A stretch of DNA of 64,000 bases from Bradyrhizobium sp. CIAT3101 (GCF_029714945.1 NZ_CP121634.1:9259001-9323000); one strand, 5' to 3'; positions 27,218 to 38,592 are shown, numbered from the stretch's first letter. Notes: generated from the sequence alone by a model not told the origin. Translations and numbers: made by a program.

Positions 27218-27243
27218 CCTCTCCCCGCAAGAACGGGGAGAGG
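27218..27243. repeat. Short hairpin, family F (CCTCTCCCC/GGGGAGAGG)
   Basis: Perfect 9-bp arms around an eight-base loop (GCAAGAAC), in the gap between pcaF and the dioxygenase gene. Such hairpins are common between rhizobial genes. It could attenuate or stabilise the pcaF mRNA; no U-tract is present. A looser relative is at 35145-35167. Confidence 0.65.
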
Positions 27244-27257
27244 GAGAGGATAGACCG

Positions 27258-28466
<1,209 letters not shown>

Positions 28467-28682
28467 CGTTGTTCTCCCTGAATGCCGCGGTTCGGCGGAA
28501 ATTCTTCAATGTCGGCGGAGTTTTAGGAGGGCGCCCGCGGCAGGTCAATTGACGGTTTCTTGCGTGTTCCGAAGGGTGCGCACGCCGCCAGCGCATGCCG
28601 CGGTGCGGACAACGTGGAAAACCCGCCCGGCCCGGCCAAACCGATAGGAGCACGAGGCGAAATTTTGTAGGTTGCGCCGCCC

Positions 28683-31421
28683 ATGACCATGCAACAGCCC
28701 ATCCCTGTACCGCCCCCCGATGAGACGCCCGCGCAGCCGGCGGAAGCCGCCGCGCGCGTCACGCCGATGATGGAACAGTACCTGGAGATCAAGGCCGCGC
28801 ATCAGGGCCTGCTGCTGTTCTACCGGATGGGCGATTTCTACGAGCTGTTCTTCGAGGACGCGGAAATTGCCTCGAAGACGCTCGGCATCGTCTTGACCAA
28901 GCGCGGCAAGCATCAGGGCAACGATATCCCGATGTGTGGCGTGCCGGTCGAGCGCTCCGAGGATTATTTGCATCGCCTGATCAGCGCCGGCCACAGGGTC
29001 GCCGTGTGCGAGCAGACCGAGGATCCCGCCGCGGCCAAAGCGCGCGGCAACAAGAGCGTCGTCCGCCGCGGCGTGGTGCGGCTGGTCACGCCGGGCACGC
29101 TGACCGAGGACACGCTGCTCGACGCGCGCGCCAACAACTATCTGCTGGCGATCGCGCGGGCGCGCTCGTCGGCCGGCGGCGACCGCTTTGGTCTCGCCTG
29201 GATCGACATCTCGACCGCCGAATTCACGGTCACGGAGGTTTCGGGCGGTGAGCTTGCCGCGACGCTGGCGCGCATCAATCCCAACGAGGCGATCGTCACC
29301 GACGCGCTTTATAGCGATAACGAGCTCGGACAAACCTTGCGCGAGCTGCCGGCGGTGACGCCGGTGACCCGCGACGTCTTTGATGGCGCTACCGCCGAAA
29401 AGCGCCTCTGCGACTACTTTGCCGTCGCGACCATGGACGGGCTGGCGCAGCTCTCGCGGCTCGAGGCCACGGCCGCTGCCGCCGCCGTCACCTATGTCGA
29501 CCGCACCCAGGTCGGCAAGCACCCGCCGCTGTCACCGCCCGCACGCGAAGCCTCGGGCGCGACCATGGCGATCGATCCCGCCACCCGGGCCAATCTCGAG
29601 CTGACGCGAACGCTCGCGGGCGAACGCCGCGGCTCGCTGCTCGATGCCATCGATTGCACGGTGACGTCGGCCGGTTCGCGCCTGCTGGCGCAACGGCTTG
29701 CAGCACCCTTGACCGATGCGCCGGCGATTGCGCGGCGGCTCGATGCCGTCAGCGCCTTCGTCGCGGATTCGGCCACGCGCGAGGACATCCGCAGCATTCT
29801 GCGCGGCGCGCCCGACATGTCGCGTGCGCTCGCCCGTCTCTCGGTCGGCCGCGGCGGACCGCGCGATCTCGCCGGCCTGCGCGACGGCATCCTCGCCGCC
29901 GACCAGGTGCTGGCGCGGCTCGGCGAGCTCGACCAGCCGCCACAGGAAATTGCAGCGGTGATGGCGGCGCTGAAGCGTCCCTCGCGCGAACTCGCGGCCG
30001 AATTCGCCAGCGCGCTGGACGATCAACTGCCGCTGATCAAGCGCGACGGAGGCTTCGTTCGTGCCGGCTATGAGCCGGCGCTCGACGAAGCCCGGAACCT
30101 TCGCGACGCCTCGCGCCTGGTCGTGGCCTCGATGCAGGCGCGCTACGCCGACGACACCGGCGTCAAGGGCCTCAAGATCCGCCACAACAACGTGCTCGGC
30201 TATTTCGTCGAGGTCACCGCGCAGCATGGCGACAAGCTGATGTCGGCGCCGTTCAACGCGACCTTCATCCATCGCCAGACGCTGGCGGGCCAGGTGCGCT
30301 TCACGACGTCGGAGCTCGGCGAGATCGAGGCCAAGATCGCCAATGCCGGCGACCGCGCGTTGGGACTCGAGCTCGAAATCTTCGAACGGCTCTGCGCCAA
30401 GGCGCTCGAGATCAGCGACGATCTGCGCGCCGCGGCGCAAGGCTTTGCGCTGCTCGACGTTGCGACGTCGCTGGCCAAGCTCGCCGTCGACGAGAACTAC
30501 GTGCGGCCCGAGGTCGACGGTTCGCTCGGCTTTGCGATCGAGGCCGGCCGCCACCCCGTGGTCGAGCAGGCTTTGAAGCGCAATGGCGAGCCGTTCATCG
30601 CCAATGCCTGCGATCTCTCGCCAAGCCCGGCACAAAAGTCCGGCCAGCTCTGGCTGCTTACAGGTCCGAACATGGCGGGTAAGTCGACCTTCCTGCGCCA
30701 GAACGCATTGATTGCGCTGCTGGCGCAGATCGGCAGTTTCGTGCCGGCCACGCGGGCACGGATCGGCATCATCGACCGGCTGTTCTCGCGCGTCGGCGCC
30801 GCCGACGATCTCGCCCGCGGCCGCTCCACCTTCATGGTGGAGATGGTCGAAACGGCTGCGATCCTCAACCAGGCCGGCGAACGCGCGCTGGTGATCCTCG
30901 ACGAGATCGGCCGCGGCACCGCGACCTTCGACGGTCTCTCGATCGCCTGGGCCGCGATCGAGCATCTGCACGAAAGCAACCGCTGCCGCACGCTTTTTGC
31001 AACCCACTACCACGAGCTGACCGCGCTCTCGGCAAAGCTGCCGCGCATGTTCAACGCGACCGTGCGGGTGAAGGAGTGGCAGGGCAACGTCGTGTTCTTG
31101 CACGAGGTGCTGCCGGGCTCGGCCGACCGCTCCTACGGCATCCAGGTCGCCAAACTCGCCGGCCTGCCGCCGGCCGTGATCAATCGCGCCAAATCGGTGC
31201 TGGCAAAACTCGAAGCCCAGGACCGCGGCCAGACCGCCCGCGCGCTGGCCGACGATCTCCCGCTGTTCGCGGTGCCATCGCGCGCCGCCGCAGAAGCCGC
31301 GCCGCCGACCGAGGCCGAACTGCTGATGGACGCGGTGAAAGCGCTGCACCCCGACGAGATGTCGCCGCGCGAGGCGCTCGATGCGCTCTATGCGTTGAAG
31401 GCCAAGCTGCCGAAGCAGTGA
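28683..31421 (+). CDS. mutS: DNA mismatch repair ATPase MutS
   Basis: A 912-residue protein of full MutS length. The mismatch-reading Phe-x-Glu motif is in [12 protein letters not shown] (about 50-60). Clamp and lever domains are followed by the Walker [10 protein letters not shown] (about 661-669), EMVETAAIL, the Walker B region [17 protein letters not shown] and LFATHYHEL. It recognises mispairs and recruits MutL. The 216-bp gap before it should carry its promoter and that of divergent pcaF. Confidence 0.98.
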   Translation: MTMQQPIPVPPPDETPAQPAEAAARVTPMMEQYLEIKAAHQGLLLFYRMGDFYELFFEDAEIASKTLGIVLTKRGKHQGNDIPMCGVPVERSEDYLHRLISAGHRVAVCEQTEDPAAAKARGNKSVVRRGVVRLVTPGTLTEDTLLDARANNYLLAIARARSSAGGDRFGLAWIDISTAEFTVTEVSGGELAATLARINPNEAIVTDALYSDNELGQTLRELPAVTPVTRDVFDGATAEKRLCDYFAVATMDGLAQLSRLEATAAAAAVTYVDRTQVGKHPPLSPPAREASGATMAIDPATRANLELTRTLAGERRGSLLDAIDCTVTSAGSRLLAQRLAAPLTDAPAIARRLDAVSAFVADSATREDIRSILRGAPDMSRALARLSVGRGGPRDLAGLRDGILAADQVLARLGELDQPPQEIAAVMAALKRPSRELAAEFASALDDQLPLIKRDGGFVRAGYEPALDEARNLRDASRLVVASMQARYADDTGVKGLKIRHNNVLGYFVEVTAQHGDKLMSAPFNATFIHRQTLAGQVRFTTSELGEIEAKIANAGDRALGLELEIFERLCAKALEISDDLRAAAQGFALLDVATSLAKLAVDENYVRPEVDGSLGFAIEAGRHPVVEQALKRNGEPFIANACDLSPSPAQKSGQLWLLTGPNMAGKSTFLRQNALIALLAQIGSFVPATRARIGIIDRLFSRVGAADDLARGRSTFMVEMVETAAILNQAGERALVILDEIGRGTATFDGLSIAWAAIEHLHESNRCRTLFATHYHELTALSAKLPRMFNATVRVKEWQGNVVFLHEVLPGSADRSYGIQVAKLAGLPPAVINRAKSVLAKLEAQDRGQTARALADDLPLFAVPSRAAAEAAPPTEAELLMDAVKALHPDEMSPREALDALYALKAKLPKQ

Positions 31422-31428
31422 CGGTGCC

Positions 31429-31517
31429 GTAGGGTGGGCAAAGCGTAGCGTGCCCACGTCTTGTGCGTTGATCGAGGGAAAGACGTGGGTACGACGCGCG
31501 AAGAGCGCGCCTTTGCC
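31429..31517. repeat. Intergenic palindrome, family B, decayed right end
   Basis: GTAGGGTGGGCAAAGCGTAGC opens as in the family, with inner arms CCCACGTCTT/AAGACGTGGG; the right end stops at GCGCGCCTTTGCC and lacks the usual CCACCCTAC. It lies between the convergent mutS and chemoreceptor genes. Confidence 0.7.
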
Positions 31518-31534
31518 ATTCCTGCGCGCTCGGC

Positions 31535-33211
31535 TTACGCCCTCGCCGCGATCGCCGCGGCTTCCGCCGCAGCGCGCTGCATGCTGGTCGACATCTCGCT
31601 CGTCACCGTGCTCTGCTCCTCGACGGCGGCGGCAGTCGATGTCACGTATTCGCTGACATTGTTGATCGCCTGCTTGATCGAGCCGAGCGCACTGACGACG
31701 TCGCCGGAGATGCCGTTGAGGCTGCCGATCTCCTGGCCGATCTTGTCGGTCGCCTGTCGCGCCTGGTTGGCGAGACTCTTCACTTCGGAGGCGACCACCG
31801 CAAAGCCGCGGCCGGCTTCACCCGCGCGCGCCGATTCGATCGTGGCGTTGAGCGCGAGCAGATTGATCTGCCCCGTGATGCTGTTGATCATCTCGATGAT
31901 GCCGCTCATCGCCTGCGCCGCCTCGGTCAGGCGCTGCGCCTGCGCATCGGCGGAGGCGACCTGATCCACCGCGCTCATCGCGGTCTCGCGCGATTTGGTC
32001 ATCGCCTCGGAGATCTCCCGCACCGAGGCGTTGAGCTCCTCGGAGCCTGCCGCGACCGATTCCATCATAGCGCGGACGCGCTCGTTGCCCATGCGGACCA
32101 GCACCTGCCGCGTGGTGTCGGTGGCGTATTTCACGACCTTGAACGGCTTGCCGTTGAGATCGAGGATCGGGTTGTAGGAAGCCTGGATGTAGACCTCCCG
32201 GCCGCCCTTGCCGATGCGCTTGTACTCGGCCGCCTGGTACTGGCCGCGGCCAAGCGCCGCCCAGAACTCGCGATAGGCCGCGCCATCGCGCTCACCGGGC
32301 TCGACGAACATGCTGTGATGCTTGCCCTGGATCTCGGCCAGCGAATAGCCGAGCGTGGCGAGGAAGTTGGCGTTCGCGGTGATGATCGTGCCGTCCATGT
32401 TGAACTCGATCACGGCCTGCGCCTTGTCGATCGCCGACATCTGACCGGCGAGATCCGCGTTCTTCAGCTTCTCCGCGGTCACGTCGGTTGCGTATTTGAC
32501 GACGCCGAACGGCTTGCCGTTCTCGTCGAGCAGCGGATTGTAGGAGGCGAGGATCCAGACCTCGCGGCCACCCTTGCCGACGCGCTTGAACTCGCCGGCC
32601 CGGTATTCGCCGCGGTTGAGCCTGGCCCAGAATTCGCGATAGGCCGCGCTGTCGCGCTCGGCCTGCTCCACGAACAGGCTGTGATGCTTGCCCTCGATCT
32701 CGGCGAGCGAATAGCCGAGCGCCTTGCAGAAATTCTCGTTGGCGGTGACGATGGTGCCGTCGAGCTTGAACTCGATCACGGCCTGGGCGCGGCTGTTGGC
32801 GGCGATCTTCGAGGCGTCCGTCATGCTCCGGATTTTCTTCTCGGTGATGTCGGTCGCAATCTTGGCAACCATCACCGCCTTGCCGTCGCCGTCGAGCACC
32901 GGATTGTAGGATGCTTCGATCCAGACCTCGCGACCGCCCTTCGCGATCCGCTTGAACTCGCGCGCCTGATACTCGCCACGGTTCAGCGCGGCCCAGAACG
33001 CCTTGTACTCGGCGTTGTCGCGCTGGTCGGCCGGCACGAACATGGAGTGATGCTTGCCCTGGATTTCGTCAAGCCGGTAGCCGAGAGCATCGAGAAAATT
33101 CTTGTTGGCCGTGATGATCGTCCCATCAAGTTTGAATTCGATCATCGCCTGCGAGCGGCTGATAGCGGCAAGCTGTGCATCGGCGTTACCGCGGGACTTA
33201 CGACCAAACAT
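31535..33211 (-). CDS. Soluble methyl-accepting chemotaxis protein with three tandem PAS domains
   Basis: A 558-residue cytosolic chemoreceptor with no membrane segment. Three nearly identical PAS repeats (about 15-130, 140-250, 262-375) each carry IEF-x-(L/M)DGTI, LGY-x-L-x-EI-x-GKHHS(L/M)F, and GKGGREV-type motifs, ending A-T-D-(I/V)-T or A-T-D-T-T. The signalling domain has the conserved hairpin tip region [20 protein letters not shown] and [12 protein letters not shown]. There is no C-terminal CheR tether. ATG 33211 follows GGAG; the longer frame is unlikely. PAS domains of this kind often bind heme or FAD and sense redox or oxygen, but no cofactor residue can be assigned. Confidence 0.92.
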   Translation of the reverse strand: MFGRKSRGNADAQLAAISRSQAMIEFKLDGTIITANKNFLDALGYRLDEIQGKHHSMFVPADQRDNAEYKAFWAALNRGEYQAREFKRIAKGGREVWIEASYNPVLDGDGKAVMVAKIATDITEKKIRSMTDASKIAANSRAQAVIEFKLDGTIVTANENFCKALGYSLAEIEGKHHSLFVEQAERDSAAYREFWARLNRGEYRAGEFKRVGKGGREVWILASYNPLLDENGKPFGVVKYATDVTAEKLKNADLAGQMSAIDKAQAVIEFNMDGTIITANANFLATLGYSLAEIQGKHHSMFVEPGERDGAAYREFWAALGRGQYQAAEYKRIGKGGREVYIQASYNPILDLNGKPFKVVKYATDTTRQVLVRMGNERVRAMMESVAAGSEELNASVREISEAMTKSRETAMSAVDQVASADAQAQRLTEAAQAMSGIIEMINSITGQINLLALNATIESARAGEAGRGFAVVASEVKSLANQARQATDKIGQEIGSLNGISGDVVSALGSIKQAINNVSEYVTSTAAAVEEQSTVTSEMSTSMQRAAAEAAAIAARA

Positions 33212-33497
33212 CAAGGGAACTCCATCTCGAAATAATGTCGATGGGACACGCCCATCCAAACCAGGGAATTCAACCGCGGCGGAGTCGCCGTATTCAAATC
33301 GACAATCCCGCGGATCCGGAGCGATCAAATCGCCAATTCGTCATCATGACGCACGGATGGAAGCCTGGGCGGGCACGCAATATGAGTCGTAACGGAAAAG
33401 ATCGAATAAAGTTCTAATGGACGTGTCGAAATTCGGCAGTCGCGGAAGTCCGCAGTCTCACGGCTGGAGCCGCGCCTTGTGCACCGCACGCCGGCCG
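33212..33497. other. Intergenic region of 286 bp, no gene seen
   Basis: It lies between the start of the chemoreceptor gene and the end of the GrlR-like gene, both on the minus strand. It should hold the chemoreceptor promoter. I see no repeat, RNA gene or convincing small coding frame. Confidence 0.5.
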
Positions 33498-34214
33498 TCA
33501 GCGGCTCGCCCCGGCAAACGGGTCGATCAGCTTCAAGGTCGCGGCCAGGCGGATGCTGCGCTTGCCGGCGAGCGCGGTCGCTTCCATTTCGGCGCCCTTG
33601 TCATCGCAGTGACCGGAGAAGCCGATGCCCACCGCATAGCCCCCGAACAAGGGATGCTCGCTCTTGGCCGGTGTGTGTTCCTGATTGACGAATTCGCCTT
33701 TCCAGCGACCGTTCGCCGAAGAATAGGCGCCGAGATAATAGAAGAAGGCATCGCCGCCGAGGATGCGGCCGTCGCGCAGCAACATCACGCCGGTATGGCC
33801 ACCGGTAATTCCGTCCAGCATCCGGATGTCGATCGAATAGAGCCCGCTGACGATGCCGCCCTCGCCGACCGTACCGGGTGGGGGAACGTCATCGTCGCCG
33901 AGCGGCGTCATCACGGCGCGAAACACTGCGGCGTCCTCGACCACTTCTCCCTCGAAGCGGTAGAGCTTGCCCTGCTGTCGACCGCGAATGCTGATTGTAA
34001 CGGCGTCGGAACTGACCAGCGACCTGTGCTGCGGCGACCGGCTGTGGCGCTTCGTCCGGAGCCTGGCGACGATTTCGCCGTCCACAATCTCGTAGGTGCC
34101 GAAGTGGGCGAAGGCCGTGTTGCCGCCAAGCATTTTCCCGGCATGGGCGTACAGCACGCTGCGGCCGGAGCCGTCGTTGATATCGTATTCGACCTTGTAC
34201 AATCCCTCCACCAC
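33498..34214 (-). CDS. Protein with two tandem GrlR-like domains
   Basis: A 238-residue protein made of two copies of a beta-barrel domain resembling GrlR, the type III secretion negative regulator. Copy one: GLYKVEYDINDGSGRSVLYA then GKMLGGNTAFAHFGTYE. Copy two: GLYSIDIRMLDG then DGRILGGDAFFYYLGAYS and NGRWKGEF. In enteric bacteria GrlR binds the activator GrlA; no GrlA-like or secretion gene is here, so the role is unknown. The start is GTG 34212-34214, and the next codon is also GTG, so it is uncertain by one residue. Confidence 0.75.
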   Translation of the reverse strand: MVEGLYKVEYDINDGSGRSVLYAHAGKMLGGNTAFAHFGTYEIVDGEIVARLRTKRHSRSPQHRSLVSSDAVTISIRGRQQGKLYRFEGEVVEDAAVFRAVMTPLGDDDVPPPGTVGEGGIVSGLYSIDIRMLDGITGGHTGVMLLRDGRILGGDAFFYYLGAYSSANGRWKGEFVNQEHTPAKSEHPLFGGYAVGIGFSGHCDDKGAEMEATALAGKRSIRLAATLKLIDPFAGASR

Positions 34215-34316
34215 ACGCCCCGATCTTGCTCTGTTGCCAGTCTAGCGGGTCTGCCAGCCCCGGTAACTAACTATCCTGAGTCAGGACTGAGGTCCCAAGC
34301 GTAAGCGTACCTCACC

Positions 34317-35132
34317 TTACGAAGCGCGGCGCGGCTCACGCATCGCCCTCTTCCGTCGTCCCATCCACCACAGCGTCAGGTTCCAGCCGATGCAGGTGGC
34401 GAGTGCACAACTCAAGCCGATCACCGAGCCGAACTGCGTGACGGCGACGTGCAGCACGGCAATCGCCATGCCGAAGCCGAGCAGGCCCCAGGCGGAGTTG
34501 GCGAGCACGGCGGCGGTCGGCGGGCCGCCGATGCGCGGATGCAGGATCACCATCATGCTGGTGAAGACGATCGGATAGAGCGCGATGACGCCGGAGACGC
34601 GCGGGCCGACCCAGCCCGAGGTCGAGACCACGATCGCGACGAGGACTGCGACGAGCGAAGCGCGGAACGGGATATCGTACCAGCGACGCGTCACCAACGG
34701 CATCTTCACGTGGCGGTACTGCGCAAGCAGCGGAATGCAGATGCCGAAGGCGACAAGGTTGACGGCGAGCCCGGCCATCAGGGTCCAGTCGAACAGACGG
34801 ATGATGGACGCCAGCGCAATCCACACCGCCACCGCGCTTCCAACGCTCACGGCAAAACTGTGCCGCTGCGCCAGCACGACGTAGGTCAGCCCGAGGAAAA
34901 TCGTCGCAGCGTTGACCGGAAGGCTCGACAGCGCCCCCTGCGCGATGAAAGCGGCGTCATGGTCGATCGCGAGGAAGACATAGGAAGGTCCTGCCGAGAT
35001 CGGCAGCGTCGCCACCAGCGCGCCGATCACCGGGCCGGAGCGCTCGGTGATAACAGACGCCGACACCACGAAGGCGGCCGCAACCGCCATGCGCAGCAGA
35101 AGGAAGAGGATGTAGGAAAGTTCGGCCGGCAT
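34317..35132 (-). CDS. Hypothetical multi-pass inner-membrane protein
   Basis: A 271-residue protein with about eight helices and short loops. Notable segments are SASVITERSGPVIGALVATL and GVIALYPIVFTSMMVILHPR; the C-terminus is basic (GRRKRAMREPRR). I do not recognise a named family. AAGAAGAAG precedes ATG 35132. A hairpin at 35145-35167 separates it from the osmC-like gene. Confidence 0.75.
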   Translation of the reverse strand: MPAELSYILFLLLRMAVAAAFVVSASVITERSGPVIGALVATLPISAGPSYVFLAIDHDAAFIAQGALSSLPVNAATIFLGLTYVVLAQRHSFAVSVGSAVAVWIALASIIRLFDWTLMAGLAVNLVAFGICIPLLAQYRHVKMPLVTRRWYDIPFRASLVAVLVAIVVSTSGWVGPRVSGVIALYPIVFTSMMVILHPRIGGPPTAAVLANSAWGLLGFGMAIAVLHVAVTQFGSVIGLSCALATCIGWNLTLWWMGRRKRAMREPRRAS

Positions 35133-35144
35133 TTTCTTCTTCTT

Positions 35145-35167
35145 ACCCTCCCCTGGAGGGGGAGGGT
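35145..35167. repeat. Short GC hairpin, family F-like
   Basis: ACCCTCCCC and GGGGGAGGGT form a stem with a short loop in the gap between the osmC-like gene and the membrane protein gene. No U-tract follows on the minus strand. Confidence 0.5.
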
Positions 35168-35174
35168 CAGGAAG

Positions 35175-35684
35175 TCACATCCGTTGCATCGACACCGAAA
35201 CCTTCGGGCCGTTCTTGATGGTCTGATAGACCACGCAATAGCGCTCGGTGAGCTTGAGCAGCAGATCGAGCTTGTCCTGCGGCGCCGGTGTGTCGACCTC
35301 GAAGCGCAGGCGGATCTCGGCGAAGCCGACCGGCGTCTCCTTGTCGACACCGAGCGTGCCGCGGAAATCGAGATCGCCCTCGGCGTAGACGTTACCGGTC
35401 TTGAGCGGGACCTCGATCGCGGTCGCGACCGACTTCAGCGTGACGCCGGCGCAGGCGACCAGCGCTTCGAGCAGCATGTCGCCCGAGCAGAGCTCGAGGC
35501 CGGAGCCGCCGGTGGCGGGATGGAGGCCTGCCATCGCGATGGCGCGGCCGGTCTCGACCTTGCAGGCGATGCCTTCGCTGTCGGTCGAGCCCTTGGCCTT
35601 CAGCGTGATCATCGCGGTCTTGGGATCGGTCTTGTAGCGTTCCTTGATCGGGGCCTGCATCTGGCGCAGTTCTGCGGCGTCCAT
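35175..35684 (-). CDS. OsmC/Ohr-family protein
   Basis: A 169-residue protein of the OsmC superfamily, which reduces organic hydroperoxides with a Cys pair. Two Cys are positioned as in the family: ELCSGDMLLEALVAC and the following AGVTLKSVA. It sits downstream of a sulfonate-type ABC transporter on the same strand with a 54-bp gap. OsmC-like proteins do occur near such transporters, but a direct link is inferred. Confidence 0.87.
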   Translation of the reverse strand: MDAAELRQMQAPIKERYKTDPKTAMITLKAKGSTDSEGIACKVETGRAIAMAGLHPATGGSGLELCSGDMLLEALVACAGVTLKSVATAIEVPLKTGNVYAEGDLDFRGTLGVDKETPVGFAEIRLRFEVDTPAPQDKLDLLLKLTERYCVVYQTIKNGPKVSVSMQRM

Positions 35685-35738
35685 CTTGTTCTCTCCCGGA
35701 AAAATCGCCCCTCGATGTACCGGCTCAGAGAGAAAATG

Positions 35739-36524
35739 TCACCACCACATGGCCTGACCGGGACCCTGGGTTGCGTCACGGTCGGGCACGTTGCGGTCGA
35801 GCGAACGGTCGAGTGACGTCAGCACACTTCGCTTGAAATTCTCGAACAGCGGCGAATTGCGGTCGCGCGGTCGGCCGAGATTGATCTCGATCTGGTCAAA
35901 CAGCCGGCCCGGCCGCGGCCGCATCACCAGCACGCGATCGGCCAGCACCACGGCCTCGTCGACGTCATGTGTGACGAGGATCAAGGTCGGGCGCGTATCG
36001 GCCCAGAGGTCGAGCAGATGATCCTGCAGGTCCCTGCGGGTGAAGGCGTCGAGCGCCGAGAACGGCTCGTCGAGCAGAAGCACTTCGGGCTGCGGCACCA
36101 GCGCGCGGGCGATCGCAACGCGCTGCGCCTGACCGCCGGAGAGCTCGCGCGGCCAGGCCTGCGCCTTGTCGGCAAGTCCCACACGTGCCAGCGCGCGCGC
36201 CACCTTCTCGCGTCGCTCGGCGGCCGGGAGATCGGCAAGTCCAAACCCGATATTGTCGGCGACACTGAGCCAGGGCAGCAGCCGCGGCTCCTGGAAGATG
36301 ATGCCGATCTTGGCATGCGGCGAGGCGATCGCTTCGCTGTCGAGCGTCACCGTGCCCGAGCTGGCGCGGTCGAGGCCGGCGATGGCGCAGAGCAACGTTG
36401 ATTTGCCGCAGCCGGAACCGCCGATGATGGCGATGATCTCGCCCTGCCTGATCTCGGCGGAGAAGCGCGCCAGCGCCTGCACGCCGTTGGGATAGGTCTT
36501 GCTGACCCGGTCGAGCGCCAGCAT
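35739..36524 (-). CDS. ABC transporter ATPase, nitrate/sulfonate/taurine type
   Basis: A 261-residue ATPase: Walker A GGSGCGKST, Q-loop IIFQEPRLLPWL, signature LSGGQAQRVAIARAL, Walker B VLLLDEPFSALD and switch His VTHDVDEA. The sequence around the Q-loop (EPRLLPW) is typical of SsuB/TauB/NrtD ATPases. ATG 36524 is three bases after the permease stop, so the two are one operon. Confidence 0.92.
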   Translation of the reverse strand: MLALDRVSKTYPNGVQALARFSAEIRQGEIIAIIGGSGCGKSTLLCAIAGLDRASSGTVTLDSEAIASPHAKIGIIFQEPRLLPWLSVADNIGFGLADLPAAERREKVARALARVGLADKAQAWPRELSGGQAQRVAIARALVPQPEVLLLDEPFSALDAFTRRDLQDHLLDLWADTRPTLILVTHDVDEAVVLADRVLVMRPRPGRLFDQIEINLGRPRDRNSPLFENFKRSVLTSLDRSLDRNVPDRDATQGPGQAMWW

Positions 36525-36527
36525 GGC

Positions 36528-37373
36528 TTAAGTCCCCTTCGCTCGCCCGAAAGCGTCCTGCCAGCGCAGGAACGGCGCGGCTGCGACCTCGATCAGCCAG
36601 TCGGTGAGCTTGCCGAGGATGGCAAAGATCACGATGGCGGCGAGTATCTGCGCGGGCTTGCCGAGCTGCTGGCCGTCGAGCAGGAGATAGCCGAGGCCTT
36701 CGGAGGCGCCGATCAGCTCGGCGGCGACGACGAACATCCAGCCAAGACCGAGGCCGACGCGCAAGGACACGACATAGGCCGGCAGCACTGCTGGCAGCAG
36801 GATGCGGCGGATCATCGCGAAGCCGGAGAGGCGGAAGGTGCGGCCAACCTCGACGATCTTGCGGTCGACCGACAAGATCGCGCCCATCACGCCGAGATAG
36901 ACCGGGAAGAACACGCCGACCGCGATCAGCGCGATCTTGGAGGTCTCAAAAATGCCGAGCCAGAGGATGAACAGCGGCACCCAGGCGAGCGACGGAATCG
37001 CGCGCAGGGCCTGCACGGTCGGATCGAGCAGCCGCCGCGCCAGCGACCAATAGCCGGAGATGGCGCCCAGCAGCGTGCCGGCGACCACGCCGAACGCGAA
37101 GCCGAGGCCGACGCGCCACAGCGTCGCGGCGATGTGGCGGACCAGCTCGCCGGAGCGCGCGAGATCGGCGATGGTGGCAAAGACCCGCGACGGGGGTGGC
37201 ACCAGCCGGCCGTTGGACCAGCCGAACCAGACGATGAGTTCCCAGCCGACCGCCAGGATCAGCGGCAGCAGCAGCCCCAGCATCGGCCGCGCATAACGCG
37301 ACAGCCGCGAGGGCGCGGCGGCGCTCTCGGCCGTATCCGAGGATTGCTGCAATACTGGCGCGTCGGAGATCAT
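36528..37373 (-). CDS. ABC transporter permease, sulfonate/taurine type
   Basis: A 281-residue permease with about six helices. The coupling loop is EVGRTFRLSGFAMIRRILLP (EAA-like), and AELIGASEGLGYLLLDGQQL is a signature of SsuC/TauC. ATG 37373 is preferred: the frame continues upstream only through a translated family A repeat. The 210-bp gap to the binding-protein gene contains that repeat pair. Confidence 0.91.
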   Translation of the reverse strand: MISDAPVLQQSSDTAESAAAPSRLSRYARPMLGLLLPLILAVGWELIVWFGWSNGRLVPPPSRVFATIADLARSGELVRHIAATLWRVGLGFAFGVVAGTLLGAISGYWSLARRLLDPTVQALRAIPSLAWVPLFILWLGIFETSKIALIAVGVFFPVYLGVMGAILSVDRKIVEVGRTFRLSGFAMIRRILLPAVLPAYVVSLRVGLGLGWMFVVAAELIGASEGLGYLLLDGQQLGKPAQILAAIVIFAILGKLTDWLIEVAAAPFLRWQDAFGRAKGT

Positions 37374-37430
37374 GGCCGGTAGGAAGCGCGTCTGGGGCGG
37401 GAATGCAACAGTGTCGCTACATCCACAGCC

Positions 37431-37552
37431 GTCGTCCCGGCGAAGGCCGGGACCCATAACCACAGGGAGATGTGGTTAAGGGGGCTCGGAGTGACCGTCT
37501 TCGCGCCAAACCGCGCCCTGGGATTATGGGTCCCGGCCTTCGCCGGGACGAC
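37431..37552. repeat. Inverted pair of family A palindromes inside an operon
   Basis: A 29-base unit at 37431-37459 (GTCGTCCCGG to CCCATAA) is repeated exactly, in inverse orientation, at 37524-37552. Each unit is itself a hairpin (CCCGGC/GCCGGG), so the element resembles a paired REP structure. It lies between the binding-protein and permease genes of one ABC operon. Confidence 0.85.
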
Positions 37553-37583
37553 ACCTGAATTTGCCGCTCACGCCTGCCGCCCG

Positions 37584-38555
37584 TCAATTCGTCGGCAGCG
37601 GGACCTGGTCGTCGATCAACGCATCCAGCGTCGCCTTCACATCGACCTTGGCGTCGACGACGCCGGCCTGTTGCAGGGCAAGACCGGCGGCGAGGATCGA
37701 CTCGCGCTGGGGTGCGCCGATGCGGCTGTGGGTGAGCTCGGTGCGCTCCTTGAGCTGTTTGTCGACGACCGCGTCGGGCAGCTTGGTCACAGCGATGAAG
37801 GTCTTCTTGAGGTCGTCGTAATTGGCCAGCGAATATTTGCGCGCCTCCTCATACACTGCGAGCACGCGGCGGGCAGCGTCCGGATAGTCCTTCAGGAACT
37901 GCTCGCGCACATTGAGGATGCCCCAGGTGTTGGCGTCAGCCTTGCGGTAGAACAGCTTTGCGCCCTCCTCGACCTCGGCCTGCGCCATCATCGGATCGAG
38001 ACCGGCCCACGCGTCGACATCACCGCGGATCAGCGCGGTCTTGCCGTCGGCGTGCTGCAGCAGCACCGGGGTGATGTCCTTCTCGGTGAGGCCGGCACCC
38101 AGCAGCGCGCGCACCAGGAAGATGTGCGGATCGGTGCCGCGCGTTACCGCGACGCGCTTGCCCTTCAGGTCGGCAACGCTTGCGATCTTGGAATCCTTGC
38201 CTATGACCAGTGCGGTCCATTCGGGACGCGAATAGACATAGATCGACTTGATCGGATTGCCGTTGATGCGCGCGACCAGCGCGGCCGAACCCGCGGTCGA
38301 GCCGAAATCGATCGAGCCGGCATTGAGGAATTCGAGCGCCTTGTTCGAACCGGCCGACTGCACCCAGGTGATGGTGATGCCGTCCTTGGCGAACTCCTTC
38401 TCAAGCAGGCCCTTCTGCTTGAGAACCAGCGACACCGGATTGTAGGTCGCCCAATCGATGCGGATTTCCTTGAGCGGATCAGCAGCCTTGGCCGCAGGGG
38501 TCACGGCGAGCGCAACGGCTCCCGCCAGCAGAATGCGTCGCGTAATCTTGGTCAT
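37584..38555 (-). CDS. ABC transporter substrate-binding protein, aliphatic sulfonate type
   Basis: A 323-residue periplasmic protein with a twin-Arg-like signal peptide (TRRILLAGAVALAVTPAAKA). The SsuA/TauA fold is shown by EIRIDWATYNPVSLVLKQKG, FLNAGSIDFGSTAGSAALVA and RVAVTRGTDPHIFLVRALLG. Alkanesulfonates or taurine are the likely ligands. GAGGAGG eight bases before ATG 38555 fixes the start. It heads the operon with permease, ATPase and perhaps osmC. No FMN monooxygenase (SsuD) is adjacent. Confidence 0.91.
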   Translation of the reverse strand: MTKITRRILLAGAVALAVTPAAKAADPLKEIRIDWATYNPVSLVLKQKGLLEKEFAKDGITITWVQSAGSNKALEFLNAGSIDFGSTAGSAALVARINGNPIKSIYVYSRPEWTALVIGKDSKIASVADLKGKRVAVTRGTDPHIFLVRALLGAGLTEKDITPVLLQHADGKTALIRGDVDAWAGLDPMMAQAEVEEGAKLFYRKADANTWGILNVREQFLKDYPDAARRVLAVYEEARKYSLANYDDLKKTFIAVTKLPDAVVDKQLKERTELTHSRIGAPQRESILAAGLALQQAGVVDAKVDVKATLDALIDDQVPLPTN

Positions 38556-38575
38556 ACCCAGCCTCCTCAGGAATT

Positions 38576-38592
38576 TCATTGTTTTTCAATGA
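38576..38592. promoter_or_regulatory. Palindrome upstream of the sulfonate ABC operon
   Basis: TCATTG-TTTTT-CAATGA is a perfect inverted repeat (6-bp arms) in the leader of the binding-protein gene. On the minus strand a TATAAC (38593-38598) lies directly before it, so it would sit at or just after the transcription start, as an operator would. Regulator unknown. Confidence 0.4.
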
